Of a stretch of 64,000 bases of DNA, positions 25,014 through 33,995 are shown in pieces (the stretch's first letter is position 1; every line of letters starts with the position of its first letter). Source of the DNA: Nostoc mirabile CHAB5784 (GTDB taxonomy: Bacteria; Cyanobacteriota; Cyanobacteriia; Cyanobacteriales; Nostocaceae); NCBI RefSeq assembly GCF_020829645.1, contig NZ_JAIVFS010000027.1:34502-98501 (forward strand). Reading direction: 5' to 3'. Position numbers and translations under genes: made by a program. The notes below the pieces were generated by a model. It was not told the DNA's origin, did no database searches, and saw only the letters and a list, made by a program, of their open reading frames with translations.

Positions 25014-26861
25014 TTAGGTATATTGCGAAATAAAATTATCAGGTGAATCACTCTTTTGGGCAATATTGAGGCGTATAAACTGCGCCCAGACTTCATCACT
25101 AAGTAAGTTTAAAGCAGTTTTGGAATTATTAATTGCGATCGCGCCCATAACTTTCCGCCATCCCTGTTGCAATTGCTCAATAAAAGCTTCTTCAATAGAA
25201 ACTTGACTCAGCAACGAAAGTGCAGTTTTAAAAGTTGCTGAATCACCTGATAAATTTTTCGATTTTAATCCCTGTAGTGCTACATTCAACCATACAGCCA
25301 GAAGTTCAAACCAATTATTTTTTTGTATCTCTTTGAGTGCAATATCTTCCATACCTAGCGCACCCCACACACATAAAGACTCTATAGCAAGTTTATAATC
25401 ACGGTTTTCTAGAGCATTTTGCCATAATTTTTGAGCATGATTTTGGAAGCGATTAGCAAGAAATTGATAAGCTTCCTGGACTTGATGTGGAATTGTAACT
25501 TTATAAACTGACTCACCTCGTGGTAGGTAATCGCCGCGATAGGATAACCAGTTATGAGATCCGCAAAGATGAATTTCTTTATCAACTATTACTTCTTTAA
25601 CATGGGAATCTCCCAACCAAAAAACCTGTACAGATGGTAAACCATCAGGTGTTTTGATCGCTCGAAGTTTTTTCTCTAGTTCTGGTGGAATTAGTTTATC
25701 TTCATCTTCTTGTCGCCGCGCAATTCCATGTCCAATTAAAATCCAAACTCCGCGATTAGCTAATTTCTGTAACAAAGTTAGAAATTTTTCATTGACAACT
25801 GCCTGATTCACCCAAGGAGAATAAATTAGAATCTGACTTTTAGCCGAATTTAAAACTTCTGAAAAAGCTAGGCTAATTTGTGCATCGCGTAACTGTACGG
25901 CTTCACCTAACGCTTTATAGTTATCTCCCTCATCAGTGGCTTTTGTGGCAGCCTCTAGCGCCTTTTGGCGAATCTTTTCGAGCCTAGCTTCTATTTCAGT
26001 ATTTTTCTGCTTGAGAATGGCTTCACGTTGAAAATTGATGGTTTCGGTTGACAATTTGCATAATGCTTGCAAAGATATTTTACCTTCAGTATGTAGCAGT
26101 TCTAACCAATTTGATGCTGACTCTAAAATTTGCTTTCCATTTCTTATTTGAATGGTCAATTTCTCTTCAAGAGCATCAAATATAACGAAAAGCGATATCT
26201 TTCTCCAAATTTTTTGAGTTGAAGCTAGTACCCTACAGGAAGTGACGATTTTTCCCTCTTCTGGTACATGAAGTGCTAAACCTGAAGCTTGAATACTTTT
26301 TTGGATTTCCTCAAGCGGTAAGGAAGAGATATCAGCAATTGTATGATCAAGAGTGATAAAGTCTGCCAAGTCAGGCAAAGTTATCGTTGTCTCATTTAAG
26401 GATTCAGATTGAAAGGTTATCTTGTCGCTTAAAGGGTCTGTAATAGCATAAATTTGTATAGGATATGGCGGCTGTGGTACAGACCCTTTTTCATAAAATG
26501 AGCGACCTTCAGGAGTAACTGTTAGTGGCGATGTTGGTGATAGAGTTTGTAATGAACGAAGAGTTGTAGTAGTAGTTTTAATAAATACAGAATCAAGCCC
26601 AAGTACAGAGGCTAATTCATCTTCTGTTGGCGGAGGTTGAAATTCAATAGCGGCGCGGATAATAAATTCTTCAAGTACGTTAAACTGGCGGGGTTCCTTG
26701 ATATTTACTTCTACCTGAGTTTGACGCAAACTATAACGGAATTCACGCGCTGCTAAAACTGATAGACTAGGACTTTGCGCTTCTATTTCGTCTACCAATT
26801 TTTTGAGATTGTCATCAATCGGTTTAGCAGAAGAGGCGATAAATATCAACGAAACCTCCAT
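25014..26861 (-). CDS. PLD-family nuclease/phospholipase-like protein
   Basis: 615 residues. One clear HKD motif, HVKEVIVDKEIHLCGSHNW (from ~416), lies in a PLDc_2-type domain (about 325-475, beginning near SQILIYSPWVN). The N-terminal ~300 residues are an uncharacterised region with a helical coiled segment (~270-305). The C-terminal ~130 residues are helical. With one HKD per chain it would act as a dimer, as Nuc-type nucleases do. It is the last gene of a minus-strand cluster headed by a large SF1 helicase. Parts of its 5' end are repeated upstream at 27374-27423 and at the 3' end of the helicase gene. Confidence 0.85.
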   Translation of the reverse strand: MEVSLIFIASSAKPIDDNLKKLVDEIEAQSPSLSVLAAREFRYSLRQTQVEVNIKEPRQFNVLEEFIIRAAIEFQPPPTEDELASVLGLDSVFIKTTTTTLRSLQTLSPTSPLTVTPEGRSFYEKGSVPQPPYPIQIYAITDPLSDKITFQSESLNETTITLPDLADFITLDHTIADISSLPLEEIQKSIQASGLALHVPEEGKIVTSCRVLASTQKIWRKISLFVIFDALEEKLTIQIRNGKQILESASNWLELLHTEGKISLQALCKLSTETINFQREAILKQKNTEIEARLEKIRQKALEAATKATDEGDNYKALGEAVQLRDAQISLAFSEVLNSAKSQILIYSPWVNQAVVNEKFLTLLQKLANRGVWILIGHGIARRQEDEDKLIPPELEKKLRAIKTPDGLPSVQVFWLGDSHVKEVIVDKEIHLCGSHNWLSYRGDYLPRGESVYKVTIPHQVQEAYQFLANRFQNHAQKLWQNALENRDYKLAIESLCVWGALGMEDIALKEIQKNNWFELLAVWLNVALQGLKSKNLSGDSATFKTALSLLSQVSIEEAFIEQLQQGWRKVMGAIAINNSKTALNLLSDEVWAQFIRLNIAQKSDSPDNFISQYT

Positions 26862-26934
26862 GTAGACGCACGATTTGAATGTAGTTCTGTATTTGTGCTG
26901 TTAATCTCTTGAAAAACTTCCTCTAATGTTTATG

Positions 26935-27282
26935 TTAGTGCGGCTTTTGATGGGCCTCTTCTTGAGATATTATTGAGTTTTGCCACTTTTCAGCACGACT
27001 TCCAAATCCTGTTATGTCATGCTCTTGAGTTGCAATAGTTGCAGCCTCAATATTTGACCACGGAAAGAAGAAATCGTATCCTGAAGCTATTCCTATAGCC
27101 CAGTCAATATGAGTTATTCGGATACCATGCTCATCAACAGCTTGTATTTCTCCGACATAGCTAGCTAAGGGTGCTATCCCTTTTTTGATGGTCAACGCAA
27201 CCCAAAAACCTGGTGCTAAAGTTCTATTGTGGTAATCTTGTTTTGGTATGTTTTTTTCTGGCTTTTCAAAACCTTTAGTCAT
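26935..27282 (-). CDS. Small protein of unknown function in the helicase-PLD cluster
   Basis: 115 residues. The ATG at 27282 is chosen because AAGGAG lies about seven bases upstream. A short basic/Pro N-terminus is followed by APGFWVALTIKKG...SYVGEIQAVDEHGIRITHIDW, a strand pattern like a small beta-barrel. FFPWSNIEAATIAT follows. No motif for catalysis or membrane insertion is visible. I do not recognise the family. It sits between Uma2 and the PLD gene on the same strand, so co-transcription is likely. Confidence 0.65.
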   Translation of the reverse strand: MTKGFEKPEKNIPKQDYHNRTLAPGFWVALTIKKGIAPLASYVGEIQAVDEHGIRITHIDWAIGIASGYDFFFPWSNIEAATIATQEHDITGFGSRAEKWQNSIISQEEAHQKPH

Positions 27283-27373
27283 TTTTAACTCCTTTTTATA
27301 GTTCCTCAAAAGCAAAATTTTACGACAAAAAGTGTCGGCTTTTAAAATCGTTAATTTGCTCAGTATTTCGCCT

Positions 27374-27423
27374 CAATTTCATTCCCCAAATTTTTGAGAT
27401 TGTCATCAATTGGTTTAGCAGAA
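27374..27423 (-). pseudogene. Fragment of the PLD gene 5' end
   Basis: Fifty bases match 26774-26835 region of the PLD gene, with 33 of 34 identical over the core. They encode SAKPIDDNLKNL, equivalent to PLD residues 11-22. They lie eight bases beyond the stop codon of Uma2. With the matching start-codon piece at 28195-28225 they suggest that Uma2 sits where an earlier copy of the PLD 5' end was. Confidence 0.8.
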
Positions 27424-27431
27424 ATCGCCAG

Positions 27432-28028
27432 CTATTTGTGAAGCGCCTGCTGAAAAGTCTTGATAGCATCAACATGATTCACCATATTAATGCAGCGTAA
27501 CAACAAATCCAGATCGATACCTTTAACCTCCTCACTACTGGAAACCCTTTCATAGTGAAGTACGTTGCCTTCTTTTTGCAGGTGATAAACTTCTAACACT
27601 CCATCTTCCCAGAACCACACTTCTGGAATCAACAGCCGTTTGTATGCCTCCAGTTTGTTGATACCGCCACTGGTAAACACCACCTCTATTGCCAAATCGG
27701 GACGCACTCGACCAGGGGCAAGTTTATAAGATTTATCTGCTTCTCGCTTTACAGCACCCGATTCACTTTCTAAGGTCATTGACCCAGTTGGAGTAAAGTC
27801 AAACCCTGCCATGAGCAAGTAAAGTTCTAACAATGCGCCGAGTCTTTCCTTAACAGTTTCGTGGGGTTCTCCAGGCATTCTTCGGATCTCCAAAACACCA
27901 TCCAGGAAAGACAGCCGATATCCTGGACGGTCTAATAACTGCTCAACTGCTTTGAATTCTCTCCAAGTCAGTCCTTCAAACAAAAGTGGTGATTCTTTTG
28001 TGGGTGTAGCTATCGCTGCTGGGGTCAT
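27432..28028 (-). CDS. Uma2 family (DUF820, PD-(D/E)XK-like) endonuclease
   Basis: 198 residues. The core reads VRPDLAIEVVFTSGGINKLEAYKRLLIPEVWFWEDG, giving the Asp, Glu and Lys positions of the restriction-endonuclease-like fold. An N-terminal TWREFKAVEQLLDRPGYRLSF segment is typical of the family, which is greatly expanded in cyanobacteria. GGAG lies six bases upstream of ATG 28028. It interrupts the helicase and PLD genes. Fragments of the PLD 5' end on both sides imply that it was inserted or that the region was rearranged around it. Confidence 0.85.
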   Translation of the reverse strand: MTPAAIATPTKESPLLFEGLTWREFKAVEQLLDRPGYRLSFLDGVLEIRRMPGEPHETVKERLGALLELYLLMAGFDFTPTGSMTLESESGAVKREADKSYKLAPGRVRPDLAIEVVFTSGGINKLEAYKRLLIPEVWFWEDGVLEVYHLQKEGNVLHYERVSSSEEVKGIDLDLLLRCINMVNHVDAIKTFQQALHK

Positions 28029-28184
28029 AAAAGTCTCCAGTCTGTTTCTAAATGAAAAATAATCAGTTTTGAAGGGCAGTTTGTTAATTGTAACTTCTTT
28101 CTAGGAGCTTAAAAATTACTTTTTCTCACCTTTTTATATTTGCTGTTTCTCACCTAAGCCTTTAATTAACAACAAAATAACTTT

Positions 28185-31100
28185 TCAAATAATTAGAGAA
28201 ACATCAACGAAACCTCCATGAAGACTGACAATATTTGAAACTTCAGAATACATACTTCCGACTTTACCTGATTGATGGGTAAACAAATTATGACAACCCA
28301 CAATTATCAAGAGTTCTTGAGCGCGAGAAAAAGCAACATTTACCCGTTCTGGCTTCTTAGCAAATCCTACATCTCCTTTACTATTGTTGCGAACCATACT
28401 TACAATTACAACAGGTCTTTCCATACCTTGAAATCGGTCTACTGTACCAGTACGAATTTCTAATGAAGGGAAAAGTTCAGATTGCAGCCGCTCATCAATT
28501 TTTCTTAATTGAGCGCCATAAAATGTAATTACGGCAATTTCTTTTTTCGGTTCACCATTAGCAACTTTAGAAGCCCAAGTAGTCTCGAACTGTTGACACA
28601 GACGTTCAATCGCATCAATTTCTTGAGTATTGAAGTAAGAAGTTCCGTTTCTTTGCTCTAAAAACTGATTCTCTATAGGCGTTTTTACCCAAATAAGATG
28701 CTGAGATTCTTGGATGATTTCGCCTGCTAGATGATGTGCGCGTTTTGTATCCGGCTCTAAAATACCAGATTTTAGTTTACCATCATAAAACTGATTGATT
28801 GCTCCCATAATAAATGGGTGCATTCGATATTGTGTAATTAGCATTTGTTTGATGCTTTCATCAGCAGATTCAAACTGACTTTTAAATAGTGATTCTTCTA
28901 AGAATTGTAGTTCTTCTCGTGTGTTGCCAATTGTTTGAGCAACTTCTTCCAAAGTGCTGGTATCAAGCATGGGTGGTAATTGCCGATGATCGCCTACCAT
29001 GACTAACTTTTTACCTTTCAATGCTGGGATTAGTAACTCTGGTGGAGTACACTTACTAACCTCATCAATAATGACAACATCAAAGGATTTGAATTCTTCA
29101 GAAAAGCCTCTATTTGCAGCTTGAACACAGGTGATACCGACGACATTGGCATTATCTAAATATATGCGCCTTAAATCGTTGTGTAGGCGTAGCTCGCCGC
29201 AGGCATCGCGCTCTGTTGGATTTCTTAATTTTCCTATCCAATCTTGTACAAAATTTTGATATTTATTAAGATAAATTTCATCTTTTTGGAGTTGCTGTTG
29301 CCAAGATTCAAAGCTAATGTTTATGCTACGTAGTAACTCTATGTTAAACAAGTCATTAGCAAACTTTTCTGGTTTAAACTTATCTGGTATTCTTTGCCAT
29401 TCTGCCAACCACCAGCTTCTTTCTTCTATCAAAATTTCTGATGGGTGTGGTTGTAATTTCTCTTCTATTTCACGTAGGCTAATTCGGAATTTTTGAAGCT
29501 GCTGTACAGAAGTTTCGGTTTCTTGCTGTAGCTTTGATAAATGCTCATAAAGAGAGTTTTTAATTATCTCCAACACAGCAAAAGGTTCTAATAATGAAAT
29601 TAAGGTTTCAAGTTGACTGATGCAAGTTTCCCAAGAATGCACTTGATTTGAAAACTCTTGCGGTTGCTCCCAAATATTTGATTGTGTTGCGAAATATTTT
29701 TCAGTTAGAATGCGTAATTGAGCAGGTATATTTTGTTGGTTAAGTTCTTGTAAAATATTAATAACTCGTCCAAGTTGCAAATTAGCATCTTGCTGTGCTT
29801 TTTCGGCTTCCGCTTGAGTAATGGATATTTGCTGCTGGCTAACTTCATTTTTTTGAAGTTCATTTAATTGGCATTGCAGATGCTGAAGCTGTTGATCAGT
29901 TTCTGTTTTGACTTTTAAAACGCATTGACGTGCATTTACAAGAATAGTATCTAGCAATTCTTGTGTCATCTGGGTGAGAGTAGAGTCGATGTTATTCCAT
30001 TCCCACGATGCGCCATAAGTCCGTTGCATTCTAATTAAAAAAACCTGGGTATTTTCAACTAATAATTTTCGCTGTTTGGGGTTGAGTAGCTGATAATTAT
30101 TAAACTGTTGATAGGTTTCTTGCCATTGGGTGCGATCGCTCTTTGATAGCACCATTGGAATCTGACTAAAATTTTGTTGTAAAAAATAACTAAAATTATG
30201 CTGTTTACCCCGCCTGTCAGTAAAACTTCCGTCTATTTCATAAGCGATCGCCTTTGTCAATAACTCCCATTCTGGCAGATTAATTTTGTAAACTTTTGGT
30301 ACTATTGGTAATTTCAAGGTATTCGCAAACATCAACAAACCTAACGGCAAGTCAACTAAATTTTCTGTTAGTGGTAAACCTGATTGCTGACAATCTTTCA
30401 AAGTTTGATAAAGATGAGAAGGTGCTGTAGATTTCCATTCCTTAACTGCTGAGATAATATAATCTATTTCGCGCTTGCGGTTTTCCCATATCTGGATTGT
30501 TTGCTGTATGTTTTGCAGTTTGGCAAGATATTCATGATAATCTGGTTGTAGCTGATTTAACGAGGCGAAATTCTGTTTAACAACCTCAACTGATACTGCA
30601 ACTTCTAAAATGGCTTTACTTGCCTCTTGAGCAGAAGTCAAAGCTGTTTTAAATCCAGAAATTTCTCTTGCTACAGTTTCATGCAACCAAACCGCTAAAC
30701 CAAAAGCACCAAGCGCCGGACGCACAAAGCCAAGTTCATCAGTATATTTGATAGTTTGACGAACGTTTGCTAAAAATTCTTCTACTAAACTGTTACCTTC
30801 TGTATATGGCTTAAGAAGCGGCAAAAAATCTGTAACTTCTGGAGCTTTCCAGTTTATATTTGGTGCAGTATTTAGTATATTTTCTAGTCCTGCAATTAGG
30901 GATTCAACCTCGTTTTGTTTTTCTACAGTTTCGTTGTAATATTTTTCTTGGTTTTTAAAGTCGCTCTCTACTTTTAACTTATTTTTCTTGAATTTAATTT
31001 GTTGCCGATTGAATTCTTCCTCGGCTTGGAAGTAGGCTGTAAATCTTTGTGATGATGCGAGTAATTGACTGAAAACTTGGATATTTTCGAGCCGTTGAGT

Positions 31101-32681
31101 GAGATTATTTTCGCAGTCATAAGCTGTATTTTCTAGCCATCTGCCAATCACTTGGTCTTCTAAAAATGGCTGTCCTTCTTCGCCAACTTTCTCGGCTCTG
31201 CCTTTTCGTACAGCGCGAATTACGGGGTTGTGAACTAATCGACTCAGGGCATTATCTACTGCTAAATTGGCTTGAGATGCGATTAAGGTACGTCCACCGC
31301 GAAGCGCAATTTGATAGCAAATCTCGGCAATTACGGTAGTTTTACCAGTACCTGGTGGCCCTTGGATAAGAACAAGATCCTTAGCGGCAAGTACCTTTTC
31401 TACTGCTGCTTTTTGACCAGGATTAGCAGAAGATAATAACAAATCCTGTGGTTGAATTTCGATAGTTGTTTTGATTTGTCTAGCCTGGGAAGCATCGAAT
31501 AAAAAGTTACCCAAATATGGATTTTGGGTGTAACCATTATTTAAATCATCTAAAGCTTTTTTCTTGCGCTGAATCTGCTGAATATCACCAACTGCTTCAA
31601 AACACAAAAATCCGGTATCTGGCAACTTATAACGCTCTGTTGCCATGAATTCAGCTAAGTCACGTTCTAATCTGAGGCTGATAATACAACGGTTGGGGTC
31701 AACTTCCTCAACAGTCCCTAATTGACGACCACTAATCCAATTTTTGCCGACGGGAGCAGTTTCAAAAAGTTTTAAATCTTCGTTTTTTGTGCGTCTTGCT
31801 CGTTCCCAAAAATTGTCTACATCGAGAGAATTTTGATAAAACCCGTCAAGGGTGGCTGAAGTTACATCTATTTCAAAACTGATTCGTCTTTTGAAGTTAT
31901 AGTTATGACTTACATAACGCACGCAAAACTGACGTGCTTTCGCGATTTTTTCCTCAATTTGCAAAAATGCTTTCCAAGCTTTAAGCTGTTCTTCTGTAGG
32001 CACATTTTCGCCACAAACTGGTGCGGCTGCGATGCGTTTCAATGTTGCGGGTGGAATGTCGAGATGATGCTGATGATTAGGTAGCAAACGCAAGCGACAA
32101 GGTATAGCATAGCTATCAGCGTGTCCCCGTGAGGGTTGTAACAACTGAGCCGAAAGTATTTTTATACCGCCGCGTCCATCTTTTGGTACAGCCGCTCTAA
32201 ATCCTAATGTTTTTTTGAGCTTCTCAAGTCTTGCGGGTAATGGAAAATCATCGGAGTCTGCTGCTATTGTCAAATCCCAAATTTCTTCTCTTGCTTCTTT
32301 CCCCGCACCTTTGCGACGCACATAAAATAGAGAAGGCTTTTTACCGACACATTCATACATTAACTCATTGGCGCGATCGCGCCGCTCCCTAAATTCGGGA
32401 TATGATTTCAGGGCAGCTTCACTTTCAAGATGGCGGATGAAACTATCAATTGCTGAAGCTATAAACATATAGCCCCAATCTTCAGAGTTTGTTTTAGCTT
32501 TCGAGGATTTTGCTGTTAGTTTATTTGCTACTGAACGAATACGTTCTGCATCGGATTCTGAGATGGTACTGGTATGGCTTTTGACTACAATTTTGAGCTT
32601 TTCGCAAATTAATAATAGCTTCTTGTTATCTAAATTCAATTCTTTTGCTAGTTCGTAGATTCTAAGTTTGCCGTTGTTCAT
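28185..32681 (-). CDS. SF1 (UPF1/DNA2-like, COG1112-type) helicase with N-terminal IF2N domain
   Basis: 1498 residues. The N-terminal ~50 residues (NNGKLRIYELAKELNLDNKK...KSHTSTISESDAERI) closely resemble the first domain of cyanobacterial translation initiation factor IF-2. Helicase motifs are GPPGTGKTTVIAE (~440), DVVIIDEVSKC (~1200), VGDHRQLPP, TQYRMHPF, TVDRFQGMERPVVIVS (~1413) and NVAFSRAQELLIIVG. A ~600-residue coiled-coil-rich insertion lies between motifs I and II. ATG 32681 begins the IF2N domain. Near residue 1157 about ten residues come from a dispersed repeat. A nucleic-acid helicase or translocase acting with the PLD nuclease, Mokosh-like, is the likely role. Confidence 0.9.
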   Translation of the reverse strand: MNNGKLRIYELAKELNLDNKKLLLICEKLKIVVKSHTSTISESDAERIRSVANKLTAKSSKAKTNSEDWGYMFIASAIDSFIRHLESEAALKSYPEFRERRDRANELMYECVGKKPSLFYVRRKGAGKEAREEIWDLTIAADSDDFPLPARLEKLKKTLGFRAAVPKDGRGGIKILSAQLLQPSRGHADSYAIPCRLRLLPNHQHHLDIPPATLKRIAAAPVCGENVPTEEQLKAWKAFLQIEEKIAKARQFCVRYVSHNYNFKRRISFEIDVTSATLDGFYQNSLDVDNFWERARRTKNEDLKLFETAPVGKNWISGRQLGTVEEVDPNRCIISLRLERDLAEFMATERYKLPDTGFLCFEAVGDIQQIQRKKKALDDLNNGYTQNPYLGNFLFDASQARQIKTTIEIQPQDLLLSSANPGQKAAVEKVLAAKDLVLIQGPPGTGKTTVIAEICYQIALRGGRTLIASQANLAVDNALSRLVHNPVIRAVRKGRAEKVGEEGQPFLEDQVIGRWLENTAYDCENNLTQRLENIQVFSQLLASSQRFTAYFQAEEEFNRQQIKFKKNKLKVESDFKNQEKYYNETVEKQNEVESLIAGLENILNTAPNINWKAPEVTDFLPLLKPYTEGNSLVEEFLANVRQTIKYTDELGFVRPALGAFGLAVWLHETVAREISGFKTALTSAQEASKAILEVAVSVEVVKQNFASLNQLQPDYHEYLAKLQNIQQTIQIWENRKREIDYIISAVKEWKSTAPSHLYQTLKDCQQSGLPLTENLVDLPLGLLMFANTLKLPIVPKVYKINLPEWELLTKAIAYEIDGSFTDRRGKQHNFSYFLQQNFSQIPMVLSKSDRTQWQETYQQFNNYQLLNPKQRKLLVENTQVFLIRMQRTYGASWEWNNIDSTLTQMTQELLDTILVNARQCVLKVKTETDQQLQHLQCQLNELQKNEVSQQQISITQAEAEKAQQDANLQLGRVINILQELNQQNIPAQLRILTEKYFATQSNIWEQPQEFSNQVHSWETCISQLETLISLLEPFAVLEIIKNSLYEHLSKLQQETETSVQQLQKFRISLREIEEKLQPHPSEILIEERSWWLAEWQRIPDKFKPEKFANDLFNIELLRSINISFESWQQQLQKDEIYLNKYQNFVQDWIGKLRNPTERDACGELRLHNDLRRIYLDNANVVGITCVQAANRGFSEEFKSFDVVIIDEVSKCTPPELLIPALKGKKLVMVGDHRQLPPMLDTSTLEEVAQTIGNTREELQFLEESLFKSQFESADESIKQMLITQYRMHPFIMGAINQFYDGKLKSGILEPDTKRAHHLAGEIIQESQHLIWVKTPIENQFLEQRNGTSYFNTQEIDAIERLCQQFETTWASKVANGEPKKEIAVITFYGAQLRKIDERLQSELFPSLEIRTGTVDRFQGMERPVVIVSMVRNNSKGDVGFAKKPERVNVAFSRAQELLIIVGCHNLFTHQSGKVGSMYSEVSNIVSLHGGFVDVSLII
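28195..28225 (-). repeat. Copy of the PLD start-codon region inside the helicase 3' end
   Basis: Thirty-one bases match 26837-26867 around the PLD start codon with about three mismatches, including an identical 18-mer ATCAACGAAACCTCCATG (plus-strand reading). Here they encode the helicase C-terminus (HGGFVDVSL). At the PLD gene they supply ATG and MEVSL in another frame, which points to an ancestral helicase-PLD overlap. Confidence 0.85.
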
Positions 32682-32843
32682 CCAGTACTGCCTTTGCACA
32701 CAAGGTTTTTATATTTTAGAACTCAATACGATTCAGTTAAGGCTAGTGCTGGTTGTCAAAGTCATTTTTTTAATTAACCGCAGAGACGCAGAGTACACAG
32801 AGAGAAGAAATAAAAGGAAAAATTGCTTAACTAAGCGGCTGCA
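32682..32843. repeat. Solo MITE end and dispersed repeat between helicase and HDAC genes
   Basis: CAATACGATTCAGTTAAGG at 32724-32742 matches the left end of the CAATAC MITE family, but no right end is seen nearby. AACCGCAGAGACGCAGAG (about 32779-32796) belongs to a dispersed repeat that also occurs inside uvrA at 47212-47238. Confidence 0.6.
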
Positions 32844-33761
32844 TCAAAGTTTATACTGCTGGTAAACTTCACTGGCGGCGCGATGCAGCAGGGAGTGTCG
32901 CCATACTAAGGATTTCATATCATCAGCATAACCGCCGCCAATAACGCAGGCGACTGGATAACCGCTACTTATACAGGTACTCAAAACCTGCATTTCTCGG
33001 CGGAAAATGCCAGCATCAGTAAGGGCTAATTTGCCCAAGCGATCGCCTATGTGAGGGTCAACACCTGCATCATAAAATACTAAGTCTGGCTTGACTTTAG
33101 ATAATAAATCTGATAGATAATTCGCTAAAGTTTGTAAATAAGCATCATCCTCCATTCCCACCGGCAAAGGAACATCCAAATCGCTGTTTTGTTTAGTACC
33201 GGGGAAATTGACTTGGCAGTGCATGGAAAAAGTAAAAACGCTGTTGTCGTCTTGGAAGATAAAAGCGGTGCCGTCTCCTTGATGCACATCCAAATCTACA
33301 ATTAGGATTTTTTGGACGAGTCCGAATTTTTGTAAAACGCGACAGGCGATCGCTAAATCGTTGAAAATACAAAAACCAGATCCATAACTAGGAAAAGCAT
33401 GATGAGTTCCACCAGCCGTATTACAAGCTAAACCCTGACTTAGTGCCAGTTTAGCAGTAAGTATCGTACCACCTACCGCCACACAGGTACGATTCGCTAA
33501 TGCTGGACTCCAAGGCAAACCAATGCGACGCTGTGCTTTGGAATCTAGGGTTCCCTCATAGTAAGCTTGAACGTAGCTTGGAGTGTGGACTAATTCTATC
33601 AACTCTGACGAGGGACGTTTGGGGGTGTGAAATTGCTCTTGATTCGCTACACCATCAGCTAACAACAATTGGTAAAGTTGCCGGAATTTAGACATCGGGA
33701 AACGATGTCCTTCAGGTAGCGGAGCAACGTAATCTGGGTGGTAAATAATTGGCAAGTCCAT
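32844..33761 (-). CDS. Histone-deacetylase-family (AcuC/class II-like) amidohydrolase
   Basis: 305 residues, the length of compact bacterial members. Zinc-site motifs are present: GGTHHAFPSYGSGFCIFND and IVDLDVHQGDGTA, with DAGVDPHIGDRLG and GGGYADD towards the end. The fold removes acyl groups from lysines, polyamines or acetoin-related substrates, and the substrate here is unknown. Cyanobacteria commonly carry this version starting MDLPIIYHPDY. It is probably expressed alone. Confidence 0.92.
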   Translation of the reverse strand: MDLPIIYHPDYVAPLPEGHRFPMSKFRQLYQLLLADGVANQEQFHTPKRPSSELIELVHTPSYVQAYYEGTLDSKAQRRIGLPWSPALANRTCVAVGGTILTAKLALSQGLACNTAGGTHHAFPSYGSGFCIFNDLAIACRVLQKFGLVQKILIVDLDVHQGDGTAFIFQDDNSVFTFSMHCQVNFPGTKQNSDLDVPLPVGMEDDAYLQTLANYLSDLLSKVKPDLVFYDAGVDPHIGDRLGKLALTDAGIFRREMQVLSTCISSGYPVACVIGGGYADDMKSLVWRHSLLHRAASEVYQQYKL

Positions 33762-33995
33762 GTTATTAATTTTTAACCATAGTCTGATGGCAAACTATGA
33801 GACAATTTTCTCTAATAAATCCTAAGTACCCAACGTCAGGTAAACATATAAGGTAAACATATATTGATTAAAAAGTTGCACAAACGCTATAGCTTTTCCT
33901 AATCAAATGAGATACATGAGAGCAAGCTCTTCGCTTGCTCTTAGGGGGTTGGGGGTGGGGTTCAGCAATATGGCAACCAGTATCTACTCTCAAAC
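33762..33995. other. Intergenic region between HDAC-like and MBL genes
   Basis: About 230 bases. A hairpin GAGCAAGCTCTTCGCTTGCTC (33920-33940, written here in two parts as GAGCAAGC and GCTTGCTC) could end transcription of the MBL gene. A short direct repeat AGGTAAACATATA occurs at 33838-33865. No gene. Confidence 0.4.
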
